Of a DNA stretch of 64,000 nucleotides, positions 35,333-48,134 are shown in pieces. The notes below the pieces were generated by a model. That model had not been told where the DNA came from. It did not search any database and worked only from the letters and a program-made list of their open reading frames with translations. The stretch's first letter is position 1; each line of letters starts with the position of its first letter. Both the position numbers and the translations under genes were made by a program. This stretch comes from Chaenocephalus aceratus (Eukaryota; Chordata; Actinopteri; Perciformes; Channichthyidae), in NCBI GenBank assembly GCA_023974075.1, contig CM043792.1, positions 21,343,154 to 21,407,153 of the forward strand. The letters are read 5' to 3'.

Positions 35333-36574
35333 GGGCCCCCTCCAGGCCCCGGCCCATCAGGCTAGGCGGGACCTGTTAGCAACCAAACCAATGGCCTACC
35401 TTTTCTCTTTTTCTTTTTTAAAAACTCACTGGAATGACTCTCACACACAACAGGCGGGCGACCCAAAGACTGACAGCAGCCCAGCAGCACTGGAGAGAGA
35501 GAGAGATAGATAGAGAGAGAGAGAGAGGTGGTGGTAATATGAACTCGTACAGTTAAATCCAACTGGAGAGGTTTAATTCGCTCCTCCAAGCTTCCTGTGT
35601 GTGCAATTATTCAACTTGGCAAATAGGAACTGAACCAGATTTTATTTTTTTTTGCCCCACTGCCCATTTTTATCTCTCTCTTCAGAACGGACAGAGCCAG
35701 CCATCATTTCTTTGTGACACATATTGTATGAATACTTTGAATTTCATCTGCAAAAAAACAACAGTTAATGTGTATGGTGTTGTGTATTGAAAGCTATATT
35801 TGCATATGCGTTTGTATGTTTCTCATTATACAGACTTTTGATACTGTATATCACCGACAAGTGTGAATTTTACCGGACTAGGGCCTTATTGTCATATCGC
35901 ATCAGCTGAACCGTACAACCGGGGTCTGTCCTGATTGGTCAGTGCAGGGGCTGCTGTCATGGCAGCGCCATGCTCCTGAGCTGAGACAAACATGTAACGG
36001 TCACATTCTGGACGGGAGGCATTTCATATCATTTCTAGATCTATTACAACGTGAGGCGGGAATGTAAAGCGCCGCGTAACACCTGATCTGATTGTGATCC
36101 GGGCTGAGGCCTTTCATGCAGTGACCCCCCCCCCCTCCGTACTCGTCTTTTTTTTTGGTATTAACGAATCGCCTTCACTGCTGCGATCGTTTCTACCTGA
36201 AAGTATTCAGGGGTTGCCTAACCAAGCTCACAGCTTTATCTCTTTCTCTGTGCCATTTTGTAAATCGTTCTCATGAATTACTGCATTAACTGTGTTTTTC
36301 CTCTTTGTTCTGGTCTTGCGTTTAGATTTGACTTCAGCAGCATTTAAACGCATCCCTTTGCCTACTGTTCTTAATTCTGGAGTCGGCATAGTCTTTTCAT
36401 ATGAGGCACTTACGTTTTCTTTTTTCAGAGATATTATTATGCATTACACAGACAGTATGTTAGGGGAATAATTTATGTGTTGAAGATGTAAATACTATTT
36501 CCTTTTTTAATGTAACATGGCACTGTCCTTACCTGGCAGTGCAGATGAGGAGTGGTTGGTGTAGTCAGTTTTAA

Positions 36575-36605
<31 letters not shown>

Positions 36606-37225
36606 TTGTACTCGGCCGGCTGACTATTATACACCGATTTTGGACTGATGTGCTGTCAGGCTATACCGCTCAGGTTTCCTCCTTCATGCGGAGATGATCC
36701 CATTTTCTTTTTCCCCAGGTCGTAATACAGAGCCTCTTTTCAGTCCAAGGCGGGCAGCCATTTTCTGTTTTGTCTGACCATACTATGCAGAGCTTCTTCA
36801 CCTAGGATTCACTGCAAGATGCCCTTGTCATGTGGCAGTTTCCCCACTTCAAGTGTTCAGAGACTGTGATGGCGGTGAAAGTGATGACGGTCATGGCTAG
36901 CACTCATTGCCTCTGGTTTACACTGTAGTGCAACCTTTATCAAAAGTCAGTGAGCTAGGAGTATTTATGATTGTGAATAATAAGGGAAAGCTAGCAACAC
37001 CACAAAGAAGCTGCTATTTTATTTTGTTTTTCTTTTTAGTCTGCCTTCTTTGGATGTCCATTCCCTTGGTGTGTAAAAGTTGTGTTTTTACGCTGGTCAC
37101 AATGAGAATGGAACACTTGCTCTACCTCTTCCTCCTTCACTCTATTTGCCACCTTGTCATTGTGTGGGACTGACAAACTTGAACTATATGGAAAGACAAA
37201 AAATAAAGGCTTTATTGTTCAGTAT
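35333..37225 (+). other. map2k6: map2k6 3' UTR
   Basis: The best poly(A) signal is AATAAA at 37202-37207, giving a 1.9-kb 3' UTR. It includes a (GA)n run (about 35494-35527), a C-rich run at about 36126-36135 and a (CA)14 run (36577-36604). Small open frames in it are not supported as genes. Confidence 0.6.
36577..36604. repeat. (CA)14 microsatellite
   Basis: Uninterrupted CA run in the map2k6 3' UTR. Confidence 0.95.
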
Positions 37226-40148
37226 GTTTGTTTTTAAAGCTTTCCTTTCATGATTGATGCTTGTTTAGCAATGACAGAAGTAGTTCACGTGACAAATGCA
37301 GAGACCACAACCCTGTCAACATGTAGAGAATGAGGCTGGCAAACATTTCTATATCTTTATTTTTGTCATGAAAATACCAAAACTAACTATATATTGTATA
37401 TGAGAAATGTACAATCCTATCCAAGTCTTATGAATGCAGTGTTTTGACATCTGATAAGTCTTTCTAACTCATGTAGCTACTTCTTAAAGTGAACATATTG
37501 AATTGTATTTCATAATTTCTCTAGAACCTGAAGCAACATGCTCCCACTGACTATCCCCAATGCTTTGGTAAAATGCAGGACCGTTTTTTGCACTTCGTAA
37601 TATTCTAAATTCACAAATCACTGCTGTTTTAGTTACTTGTGCCAATAACTTGCAGTTCACAGCTGAAGGTTTATGTTGTAACACTCGGAACTTGTTTAAA
37701 ATCTGGCAGGGCAAAGCTCTTTTGTTATCCAAACAAGAATAGCGCTAACTAATTCAACCTTTTTACGATTCTTGTAGCTGTCAAAACATTTTAAGAGAAC
37801 ATTTCTTTCTGCAATGAAGCACATTTTAATTGTATTAAACAAAGCTAAAATCAGAATTTTATCCTCAGTTAAAATGTCTCAAATTTGATAGAGGTGTTTT
37901 GCAGCAAGTCTCTTTTCAAAGCCAACTTTAATTTCAATTATTCTGTGGGTTTGTACAGACAGAGATCGAAATAACGTTTCCAACAATCCCTAATACAAAT
38001 ATGTATAATATATGTATATACATAGGCTACATACAATCAACAGACACATTTGCACACTTTATAAAACACAACACTCAATACAAAATAACAGTCACTTCAA
38101 TATCTTAGGGAATGTACATAGTGCAAGATTGTCCATAGCATGCGTTTTACGGTTGACCCACTTAATTCCATCTTCCCTGTCACTAACAGTTCCTCTTAAG
38201 GCTCTCGTTCCTTTAATCAACAACAGAGACACTGGAGCTGACTGATCCAGCTGATAAAAGGCGGCCAAGCAGTCTCAAACTGACTTTCCTACTCGCACAC
38301 CGGTCTGCAAGAACATGTTTTTCATCCTCTCACATGCATATAGTGTGAACAAATAAAAGTGATTCAAGCTACTAAGGTGGAAATGGTACATGTGGATTCA
38401 TAACACGGTAACCCTCATGCTTTGTGGATTCATCGCCTAATCCCTCTGCAGTTTTAAAACCTGAACTCCATGTTCCAAACAAAAAATATAATATTTTATA
38501 TTTATAAACTGTTATATTACAGTTTCTATCTGCATAGACATCCTTATGTAAGCACAGAGAAGTGAACACATATTGTATTGCATGTCGTGATTCTTCAGGA
38601 TGTGTGATGAATAGAAAGAAGACTCTTATTTTGATGGCTCTTTCTGAGTGCTTTTCTGCTGTGAATGTTAACAACAGGGGTTAACAAAAGCTCATTACTC
38701 CGCTCTGAGTGTTTGTCAAAGACCGATGACTTCATGCCAGGATGAGAAAACTCAATGCCATGTAGACTGCAGGCAGTGGGTCCAGTGTTTTGTGCAGCCG
38801 AACGAAAAACTCTTTTTAGGAAAGGAGGCCTTCGATGATAACGACTTGCATAATGCCGCTCAAAAGATTGGCGTGTGAGTTGAAAAAGTAGGCAGTTGAA
38901 ATACTGTCCTGGCTCAATTCAATGTGGACTGTGATGCAGAAGTGAATCAAACCTCTCTAAACTGCACATTTTAGCAACTTGGCAGTGTAGCAGTGAAATG
39001 GTTGGGTAATTGTGCCTTATTTTGTACATTACAAAGAATGGTCAAAATGCAAGAAATTACTCAATCAACTCAAGTAACGTATTATCAGTGGTAGCCAAAC
39101 ATAAGGACCTTTCATTTTACTTGATTTATTCCAAATTATAACATACCTTGCACAACAGGAGATACATCTTTATTCATTAGCTTACGAAATTAAATTAAAT
39201 TACTTGACATTGTAGAACATATTTGAAATTAGTCTTGCAGCCCACAATGCTACTTACACGTTAATGCTTTAAATGAAATAATATACAATTAACTAAAATA
39301 CACAGTGGATTTATGTATTCCATATTTTTAACAGCCAAAATGTGAAATCCCATTGGAGACCAATTATTCCAAGCTTGCAACACCAGCATGACAGCAGCCT
39401 GCTTTCGCCTTAAGGTGCATATTAGAAATGTATATGATACTGTCGCAAGTTATCACACGCTTTTGATTTCAACCTTCTCCTTTGATTTAAGGGAAGGGTG
39501 AAGCAAGCCAGGGCTGTTTCGTCTTTTCCGCTCAGCCTTGACTGTATTCTTTTTTCTCAGGCAGGTCTGATCTAGCAAGAGAGTACGTGATTACATTTGT
39601 GCTTATTTTTTCTCAGTTAAGTTTGGGAACTCCGTTAGTTGTTACCCCGAGGGACCCACACATTGACAGATGAGTGCCAGACAAGACATGGTCCATTTTG
39701 GAATTGTTTCCTTAGTGTTTTGCCAAATCTCACGATCTCCTGACCTGCTTACGTCCTGAAGATGGAAATGAAGGGGAAGCTTTTGCAGCTCATTAGGGTG
39801 CCACAAAATGTTTCAGACAATCATCCCACTGATGAATACAATGTCTCAATTTTAATAATTGTGTACTTTTTAAATGAGCCTGTTGTGGGGCAACTCGTAC
39901 TAGAAGTAGTAGCTTATGTGTACATCGTCCCTCATCAACCTTCCATGATTGTGAATCCCTTTCCCCTCTCTCTTTCTGTTACTTGCCAAGGAAAACATGA
40001 CCCTCACCATGCCCTTAGATGGCAGACTTACAAGCAGCAGATAGCAACATATAAGTTGCTCTTCTTCAGGGTGGGCTGTGTTGGAATGTTAGAATGGGGT
40101 CCCTTTTTCTGAAGAGGGTAAAAGAGCATTTATGGAACCCGATCTTAT
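37226..40148. other. Gene-poor interval 3' of map2k6
   Basis: No gene, repeat family or RNA recognised. Mammals have KCNJ16 between MAP2K6 and KCNJ2; no Kir5.1-like sequence is visible here. Confidence 0.5.
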
Positions 40149-41310
40149 CAGTGGCGGTTCTAGACCAATTTGACTGGGGGGGCCAGGCTGAGGCCAGTTA
40201 TTTTCTGAGGGGGCACAATAAATGCAGGACGAAAAAGACAAAGACAGTATTAAGTAATTGCGCATAAGAAAACAATGCAATACTGTTATTGGTATTTGTT
40301 TTCAGTACACATTTATTTCAGATACTTATAGTTTACAGTTTTTACGCTCTAATGCAGGGGTCGGGAACCTTTTTTAGGATGAGAGCTACTTTCAAAAAAT
40401 AAGTCGTGAGCACTCCTCTTTTTTTTGTAGTGTATATATTTAGCACATTTTAACATCATTATATGCTTACCTTTAACCTTTGTGTGCTGTTTGGGTCTGT
40501 GGGAACCGTTTCAGTGTTTACTAAAGAAAATGTATTCAATTCAATTATTTTAACCTGCTTTAAATATAAATAAAATAAATAAAATATATAAAAATATAAA
40601 TAAATGGACCTCACCTCCTCTATGGGGGGTTCGGGGGCATGCTCCCCCGGGAAGATTTTTTTTTTTTTTGTCGAAGTCAAATGCATCAATCTGGTGCACT
40701 TTGAGCACAACATGAATGTATGGATACAGCTCTCAACACTCATATGAAAGGGAGCTGTATACTTTTCAATAATCCAAAAATCTTTAGAATATGATCACAA
40801 CCAATACAATCATTTAAACTTGTTTATTCTTATCTTATGTTACCTATAGTTAGCATTCTTTCTTTTTATTTATGCATATTTGACTAATCACTCCCCTTTA
40901 GACAGTTTTTTACTGTCCTATAGTACACATTGGAATGATTTCTTATTTATTTTGTACAACTATATTAATAGATAAAGGTGTGCTCTCTCTAGCTCTCTCA
41001 CTCTCTCTCTCTCTCTGTCTCACTCGCTCACAGAGGCTGTGTGCTCCTCCGTGGCGATGACGGCTTGCGTTAATATATTTGTAAAGTGGGGGAAACAGGA
41101 TTTCGACATGTCCCCCCTGTCCCCAGTGGAATTATTCGGAGACCCCTGCTCTAATGGGTCTGACTAGAATGACAAATATCGTTAGTTCCGCCTATTCCGT
41201 CAGCCAAGAAATCGTTTAATCATAAACTTTTTTTTTTCAGGGGGGCTCAGGGGGGTCCAAAGTCAGTGTTAGGGGGCACTGTCCCCCCTGGCCCCCTTAG
41301 AACCGCCCTG
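40149..41310. mobile_element. hAT-type non-autonomous element A (1162 bp) with 8-bp target duplication
   Basis: Starts CAGTGGCGGTTCTAGA and ends TTAGAACCGCCCTG (imperfect inverted ends). It is flanked by GATCTTAT at 40141-40148 and 41311-41318. The 8-bp duplication and CAG/CTG termini fit the hAT superfamily. Element B is inserted inside it. No transposase was seen. Confidence 0.88.
40355..41148. mobile_element. hAT-type element B (794 bp) nested in element A
   Basis: Starts CAGGGGTCGGGAACCTTTTT and ends CGGAGACCCCTG, flanked by CTCTAATG at 40347-40354 and 41149-41156. The nesting shows B inserted after A. A core at about 40607-40745 resembles, in inverted orientation, part of element C. Confidence 0.88.
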
Positions 41311-41499
41311 GATCTTATTGGGACCTCGGCTGACACTGCACAACATTATGCAACTGCTTAACTATAGATGGGCTTCCTATTGCTCTGTCATTCTTGGTGT
41401 GGGAGTGGCAAGTGGAATTGACTTGGAGTTGTTCTCATTACAGCTGTCTGTTTACTCAAACTGTGTCCCAAGTAAATTTACACAGCATAGACTGTAGAT

Positions 41500-42554
41500 C
41501 AGGGTGGGGAACCTCCGGCCTCCGGGCCGTATACGGCCCGCGAGACAATTTGGTACGGCCCTCGAGGTAATTTATAAACCACGCAAAAAATAAAAAAATG
41601 AAAGAAATCTAGACCGCAAAAAAATTAACAAGCGAGTGCCTGTTTTTCCTGGCCAAGGTCAGGGTCCTTGAACACACACACAGAGGCCCTAACGTGTCAT
41701 CCACGTGGTATATGTCTCGACTGACCGGGGTACCGTTCTGACGGGAGGAGCACCAGAACACGCTCCAGCACTTCAGAAATTGCAGTACCGATAAGTCCAT
41801 ACACATGCCGCAGTTTCTGCGTGTCTGTGTCTTTAGTTGAAAGCCCAGTGGCGATCTGCTCATCTGTCACACTGATCATACAGACAATAACTGTGTTGTT
41901 ATCATTAGCATCTGGTTAGCTAGCTATGCTAACGAATATAAGAAGCTTTTTCTACAACCAGTGAGGTAAAGGCACATCTTTATATGATCATTATAGTTAT
42001 AAAAAAAATAAGAGAATAAAGTAAACAGGTATAAAATACTATGACAGTTATTAATAAAGAAGAATGCAGTTTGAAAGGGGAGTGATTTGTCAAATATCCA
42101 TCAATTAAAAGAAAATCTGCTTACAGTTGTGTTTGGGTGTTGAGAGATGTATCCATAGATCTCCTAATGTTGCTCTCAAAGTGCACCAGATTGATGCTTT
42201 TAACTTCAACATTTAAAAAAAAATCTTCCCAGGGGAGCATCCCCCCCCGACCCCCCTAGAGGAGGTTAGGTCCCCCCCCCACTTAAATCATGTTCACATG
42301 GATAGGAAACCAAATACATTTGCACACATCTTGTGTCCATATCTTGCTGTGTTGGTGGTCACGCCACACCGTGCATGCATATGCGAGTCATGGTGAGATT
42401 TCTGGATTAAGAGGTTGCTTTTTCTTTGCACAGAATGAAATGAATGGGCTGTGATTTTAGTTTTTTTAAGCAGAGGTCAATAACTTGTACGGCCCTCTGA
42501 GGATATTGTAAAAATTGAAATGGCCCTTGAGAGGAAAAAGGTTCCCCACCCCTG
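41500..42554. mobile_element. hAT-type element C (1055 bp) with 8-bp target duplication
   Basis: Starts CAGGGTGGGGAACCTCCGG and ends AAAGGTTCCCCACCCCTG, flanked by CTGTAGAT at 41492-41499 and 42555-42562. The interior contains two overlapping minus-strand open frames (41609-41879) without recognisable domain. A segment at about 42165-42290 is the inverted counterpart of the core of element B. Confidence 0.88.
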
Positions 42555-42562
42555 CTGTAGAT

Positions 42563-45328
42563 ACACAAACATGCATATTTTTTAGGATTTTGTCCAAGCA
42601 GACATCCTTTTATTAATTCTGCAAATGGAGAAAATAATATTTGAAATACTTCTAATTATTTTGACTTTAAATCACCATATATTTGGCCAAAAAAAAACAA
42701 GCACTCCAGAAAAGGTGTTGTTTTCTCCAGTGCCGTAGTTTTCATCAACTTACACATGTAATTGTATTTTGACAGATTCAGCTAGTCAACAATGTTAACA
42801 AGTTTTATATAAAAAAAAGCTTTTACCTTTTCCAATTGCAACATAACTAATGCGTATACATTGATGCATTAATCAGGGATAGTATTTTGACATTGGTCAC
42901 TCCACAAAATGATTATAATGATGCTTATACTTATTACTTATGTAAGACTTTGAAAGCAGAACGTTTACTTGTAACAAAGTAACTGTTTTGCTACTTTTTA
43001 TTAAATTAATCATATTTAAGTAAAAGATCTACTTCCAGTTTGTTTTTTTACTGCAAGATGTTTAGGAAGTAGGTTTTTTTATTTCTGATCAATTGGATGA
43101 AATTCCTACATATTTTATTTAGAAAATATGTCTGGATGGAATTGATAGATTTGAGATCGGATCAATATGACAAAGTAGGAGGTAATTTAAGTGTTTCTTG
43201 AAGGGCAGCTGCTTACATAATGAACAGGTTGGATTAGCATGTTTAATACACGGCTTGGTGCTATAAATGCTGATCCTATGTAACTTAAAGTGTACTTCTG
43301 CAATGTGGGCGTAAACTTCCTTCCTTCTATCCAAAGCCTCAGGGCAGTGCTGTGCTCTCTGGATTCAAAGGGTTGGGTGACAAAGCAGTAGTCCATGATA
43401 CATCTGTTGAAGAAAAGGAAATGTCTCAGAGCACTTATACAGAATGAGGTAATTACATAATAACAATTTAGTGACATCTTGGGATAAAAAGTGGCCTGGG
43501 AATGTGTTGATTTTTTTTAGACTTCTTAACCCAGTTGGCAACGCGGGTACAGTTATGATAAAGCTCCTACTTGGCATCAGTTACAAAAGCAGTCAAGCTG
43601 ATTTCATTGATGGAAGCAGTAAAGGACATCTTTAATCAACTTAAAGAGAAAGATTCCTTAATCTTGGTATCTTGAGAGTGTGCTTTAAATGTATATCCCC
43701 AAACTTCAGAGTAGTCTGAACTAGTGGAAATACAGCACTCTTATTACACCCTTACAATCCAGCACAGCAGCTTAACTAATCCCTCTGTGTATGCTAGTTC
43801 TTTCCTCTTGAGTTGAAGGTGATCCTGAACAGATTTGAGAGCTTGGATTAAAAAAACAATTGTAGTTTTAACCACGAGGCATCAATCACAAGGTCACAAT
43901 GCAAAGCCTGAGAGGAGATCTGAAAGCCTCGGTGTGTTTAGTATAAGCAGAGTGATGACGCATGTGTCTGTCTGCATGTGCATGACTGTGTAAATAAAGG
44001 TGACTATTTCTGATCAGTCCTCTCTATATAAAAATTCACAGATGCAACTGCTGAATGGGTAGATTTCAACAACAATCTTTCAAGCTATATTTATTGCGCC
44101 AGATAAGGCTTCAAACTGGAATCCTATGATACAAAACGCATGTGTGTGGGTGGTACAGTAGAAGGATGATTGTGTCCTGTCTGTGTTGGTGTGTGAGAGG
44201 CAGTGTGGCAGTGTTCTGCACTACTTAGCAAATAAAAGCCTCCTGACTTTATGTTCAGTTAGGTGATCAAATGAGGACCCCTGAAAGGAAATAAATAGCT
44301 AAGCTACCAGATACAGTATGACATTTTTCATAGAGACCATATATATATATACATCAATAATAAGATTGTTGCTATGAAGGATTACATTCAGGGGATACTG
44401 CAGGCTGAACAAGGAGGTATTGTCTACTGCATGATTTGGAAAAGTTGGGACTATTTTAAAACTTGGGAAAAGCCAAAGAAGGTGAAATGTAATATCATTG
44501 CCAGAGAAGAAATGCAGTGGGCCGATGTCAACAAGTGGAACAGCTGCTGCAAGGAAAGGCACTCTCTCCTGTCAAACCACAGCTGAAAGCTGAGCCTTCA
44601 CTTTCCAAATCTGTTCAAATATCATCATTGATGAGTATCTTCTAGGACAAGTCAGTTTGTTTATCCTCACTGGAATTCGATTGAAGTCTATTTTATGCCG
44701 CATGGTTCAGTTTTTAGCCAGATCTAAAGAAGAAAAAAATGTAAACATGTTTACACCACATTTCCCATTTGCCTGATTACATAAATGTACCGTGTTTGCA
44801 TTGATGACCTCCATCATTAGTGACAAGCATCTATTGATCCATCCGTTTTGTTGTGGGTAAATGAGCTGCTGCACACCACCACTAGACTACTATTTAAAGT
44901 AGGCCTTCTAGAATATTGTCAACACAAATGAATGCACCAGTTCTTTTGCTAGCCTGCGGCATTGTACAGAGACAACTTTTTAAACTTTTGAACCATCATA
45001 GTTGTGTGGCTCATGAGACGGAAAAGTTAGTTTGTTGGTCACTTTAGCTCAGACTAACATATTTGAATAATTATTGGATGTGTGCATGTGGTTGCCAACT
45101 TGCCTACACACATTCAATCCAATGACTTTGTGACCTGACTTGGTCTAGTGCCATCTCAGACCAGATTTTCAATTAACTCGATACTTCGGTTTAAGCCCTA
45201 ATAGGCCAAGCCCACACTGCATTGTAACAAACATGATACATTAAGATGAGGAGCATAGTAAAAAAATTATAGACCTTCCTGCTAAACAGCAACATGCATT
45301 GTCAGCTGTCTCAACTACACTTTTCTTG
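42563..45328. other. Gene-poor interval between transposon clusters
   Basis: A/T-rich single-copy-looking DNA without recognised genes. The open frames at 43119-43577 and 44299-44586 overlap on several frames and look random. Confidence 0.5.
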
Positions 45329-46229
45329 CAACCCAGTCTCACGGCATTTCGTGTTCACCAACACGATTTTTAATCTATTGATTCGTGTTCACCAACACGA
45401 TTTGCCCCTTTTTTTCGTGTTGCACAGCACAATTTTAAAAGCAATGTATTTCTACTGCCTGCAGCACGTCTTTTTCTCCAGTCGGGTCGTGGGAGACCGG
45501 AAGCTGTGTGGTTCATAAAAACATGTTCTTACTCAATATCAAGCCACAATTATTGCTTTTTTTTAAATCGTATAATTTCTGACTTTTGTTGCCGTCTGTG
45601 AGGAAAATAAATGGGGCTCAGACAATAAATGGGGCTCAGAGCCTCAGAATACGGAAATCTGTATTTTTAAATATTTTTCCCTTCTAATTCGTTATTCTTT
45701 TCAAAATAACACACTGTTATTTACTCACCAATAACACACAATTATCCTTGCTTTTATTTATTGGTTTAATTCCATAATCTCGGGCTTTTTGGCGTCCGTC
45801 AGGAACTGAATTTCAAAATAAAAATAACCGGAAACAGACGTAGGCCTATAAGGGACATTTCGAGCATCATTGCGATTGTCAACATTTCTGAGTTTAGGAT
45901 GGCCGAAGACACTACACTACCCATAATCCCAGCTATCGTTTAGGACTACAGTCCCCGTAAGGTTACGCAGAGCGTCAACAGCTGTGTGAAATGGAACGAA
46001 ACCACGCCAGACTATCCAAAACTGGAATCAAACGCCCCCCCAGAACTACACATGCTGGCTATTGTGTTTCGCAAATGTTCTATGGGACGTCTCTACTAAA
46101 CGTTTTCGTTTTTCCCACAATTAGAAGTTGCCAGTATTAAACACATTGGTGTTATCAAATGTAAAACATATAATTAATAAATGGGTGAAAATCGCTTGTG
46201 TCCATAATGCGCAGCATTAATATATACCC

Positions 46230-46400
46230 ACATGACAGCTCATTGTTACTTTGTAATTCTACTCCACGACAATTCAGAGGTTACCCTGGTATTTTTACTC
46301 CACTGCATTTATTTGAGTTACTTTGCAGATTCTGATTAATTATGTGAAATATAAACAACCCTTAAATCAGACTTTAGTTACACGTGACCTGAGTAAAATT
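46230..46400 (-). mobile_element. Fragment of AGTAAAAGT-type repeat
   Basis: Words such as ATTTTTACTCCACTGCATTT and GAGTTACTTTGCAGATTCTG match the reverse complement of the common fish element also seen at 33527-33990. Confidence 0.45.
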
Positions 46401-47180
46401 CAGGTAAGGTGATTGTCAAGTGCCAACAATCAGGAGAGATATTTGATAGTTGGTGCTTGAGAAGACTAAACATGTATCTGCAATTGACATGAATTGAAAC
46501 GAGTAATAAAGTATATTCATTACTCGTTATTCTCTACATAGTTAATTAAAGACTGTATATTATGGCTATTTTGCACATCCCTTTCAAGATTTTCAAAGGT
46601 TTATTGACATATCATATACACAACTACGGTGTAGTTATGCAATGAATGAAACACTTGGGTCACAGGTTCCTCAACAGTGCATTACAAGACATCTATCAAT
46701 ATGTGTCCACCATTAAACATATTCATATTCTGCACATTTCTTATTCTATCTACATACATAAGAGTATAATTCATATGTATAATATCAGTTAAAATAAGTG
46801 CTTCAACATAGTAACATTGCAGAAAGCAATATATTAGACGTTAAGTACTTTGTCAGGCTTAATATTTATCTGTAGATAGATACCCCCAAAGTTTTTTTCT
46901 TATTTAAAAGAAGACCTTAATCTGTTATTTAATGTTTAAATAAAGGTTAATTAGTTTGTCTGTTTTGCACATCCTCCTATTAATATCTTTGTACATCCTG
47001 CACTAAACTTGTTTTATTGTAGAGATCACTTATAGTATCTTCTTGATTTTTTATATTCTATATTTCTATCACAGACCTTCTACTTTCCCCCTATGAAAGT
47101 ATGTACTCTTCATATGTTTATTCAAATAATATTTGATGAAAAAAATATTAAGAGTACATTATTGTTTGTTATATTATAAC

Positions 47181-47479
47181 TAGGGCTGTCAGTCGATTAA
47201 AATATTTAATCGCGATTAATCGCATGATTGTCCATAGTTAATCGCGATTAATCGCAAATTAATCGCACATTTTTTATCTGTTCTAAATGTACCAGAGGAA
47301 TATTTTTCAAGTTTTTAATACTCTTATCAACATATGAGTGGACAAATATGCTTTATGCTAATGTTTATTATCATTTGAACAATGACAAATATTCTCATGA
47401 ATATTAAACACAACAACCTCTGAACATTACAAATATTCGCCTCAATTCAACCTGGAACCTCTCTCATACAATACAAATG

Positions 47480-47512
<33 letters not shown>

Positions 47513-48077
47513 CGTGCGTGTGCGTGTGTGTGTGTTGGATCGTTGGAGCTATGTGCAACTCAAGGCATATGCTCGAACGGGAGCTGCCTGGACGCTGCAA
47601 TCATGTTGCTGCAATCATGAGTGTGCTGACCTTTCGTACAATGTCCCGCTGTCTGGCTTCCTGCATCAAGTCAAGTGCTCGGCGCAGTTGTGTGGATAGA
47701 GCGCTCCTCTGTTTTCATTTAAACAGCTCCTTATATCCGTTAGCGCAGCTAGCTAGCACCCGATGCTAACAACAACAATGCACGTAAGGTCTCTCTTCGC
47801 TCGCTCGGGCGGGCCACACATACACACACCCTCCCGGTCCTCCCGATGGCCAGTCGGTGCCTGCCGGTGAGGGTGGAAGTGTGGTCTGCCACAAGCGGGC
47901 GGCAGGAGCGGGGCTGTCAGCATCAGCTTGTAGATGGTATTTTAAACTCGATGCGCTCTGAAACTACGGGGCGGCCGAGGGAAAAAAATACACATGCGTT
48001 AATCGCGTTAAAATAATTAGTGGCGTTAAAAAAAATGTGCGTTAACGCGTTATTAACGCGTTAACTTGACAGCCCTA
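47181..48077. mobile_element. hAT-type element D (897 bp) nested in the long-TIR transposon
   Basis: Starts TAGGGCTGTCAGTCGATTAA and ends GTTAACTTGACAGCCCTA, flanked by ATTATAAC at 47173-47180 and 48078-48085. Both subterminal zones are packed with the palindromic words AATCGCGATTAATCGC and GTTAACGCGTTATTAACGC. The middle includes a (GT)n/(GC) run and a GC-rich segment. Non-autonomous. Confidence 0.9.
47479..47535. repeat. (GT)n with CGCG interruption
   Basis: GT run switching to GCGCGCGCGT and back to GT, inside hAT element D. Confidence 0.9.
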
Positions 48078-48118
48078 ATTATAACACATAAAAACAATAA
48101 TTCAATAACGTGCTTTAA

Positions 48119-48134
48119 CCACTAGGCGGTGCAC
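48119..48134 (+). promoter_or_regulatory. Candidate CTCF-type motif
   Basis: ACCACTAGGCGGTGCAC differs from the CTCF core CCACTAGGGGGCGC at two positions. It lies inside the long-TIR transposon. Motif evidence only. Confidence 0.2.
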
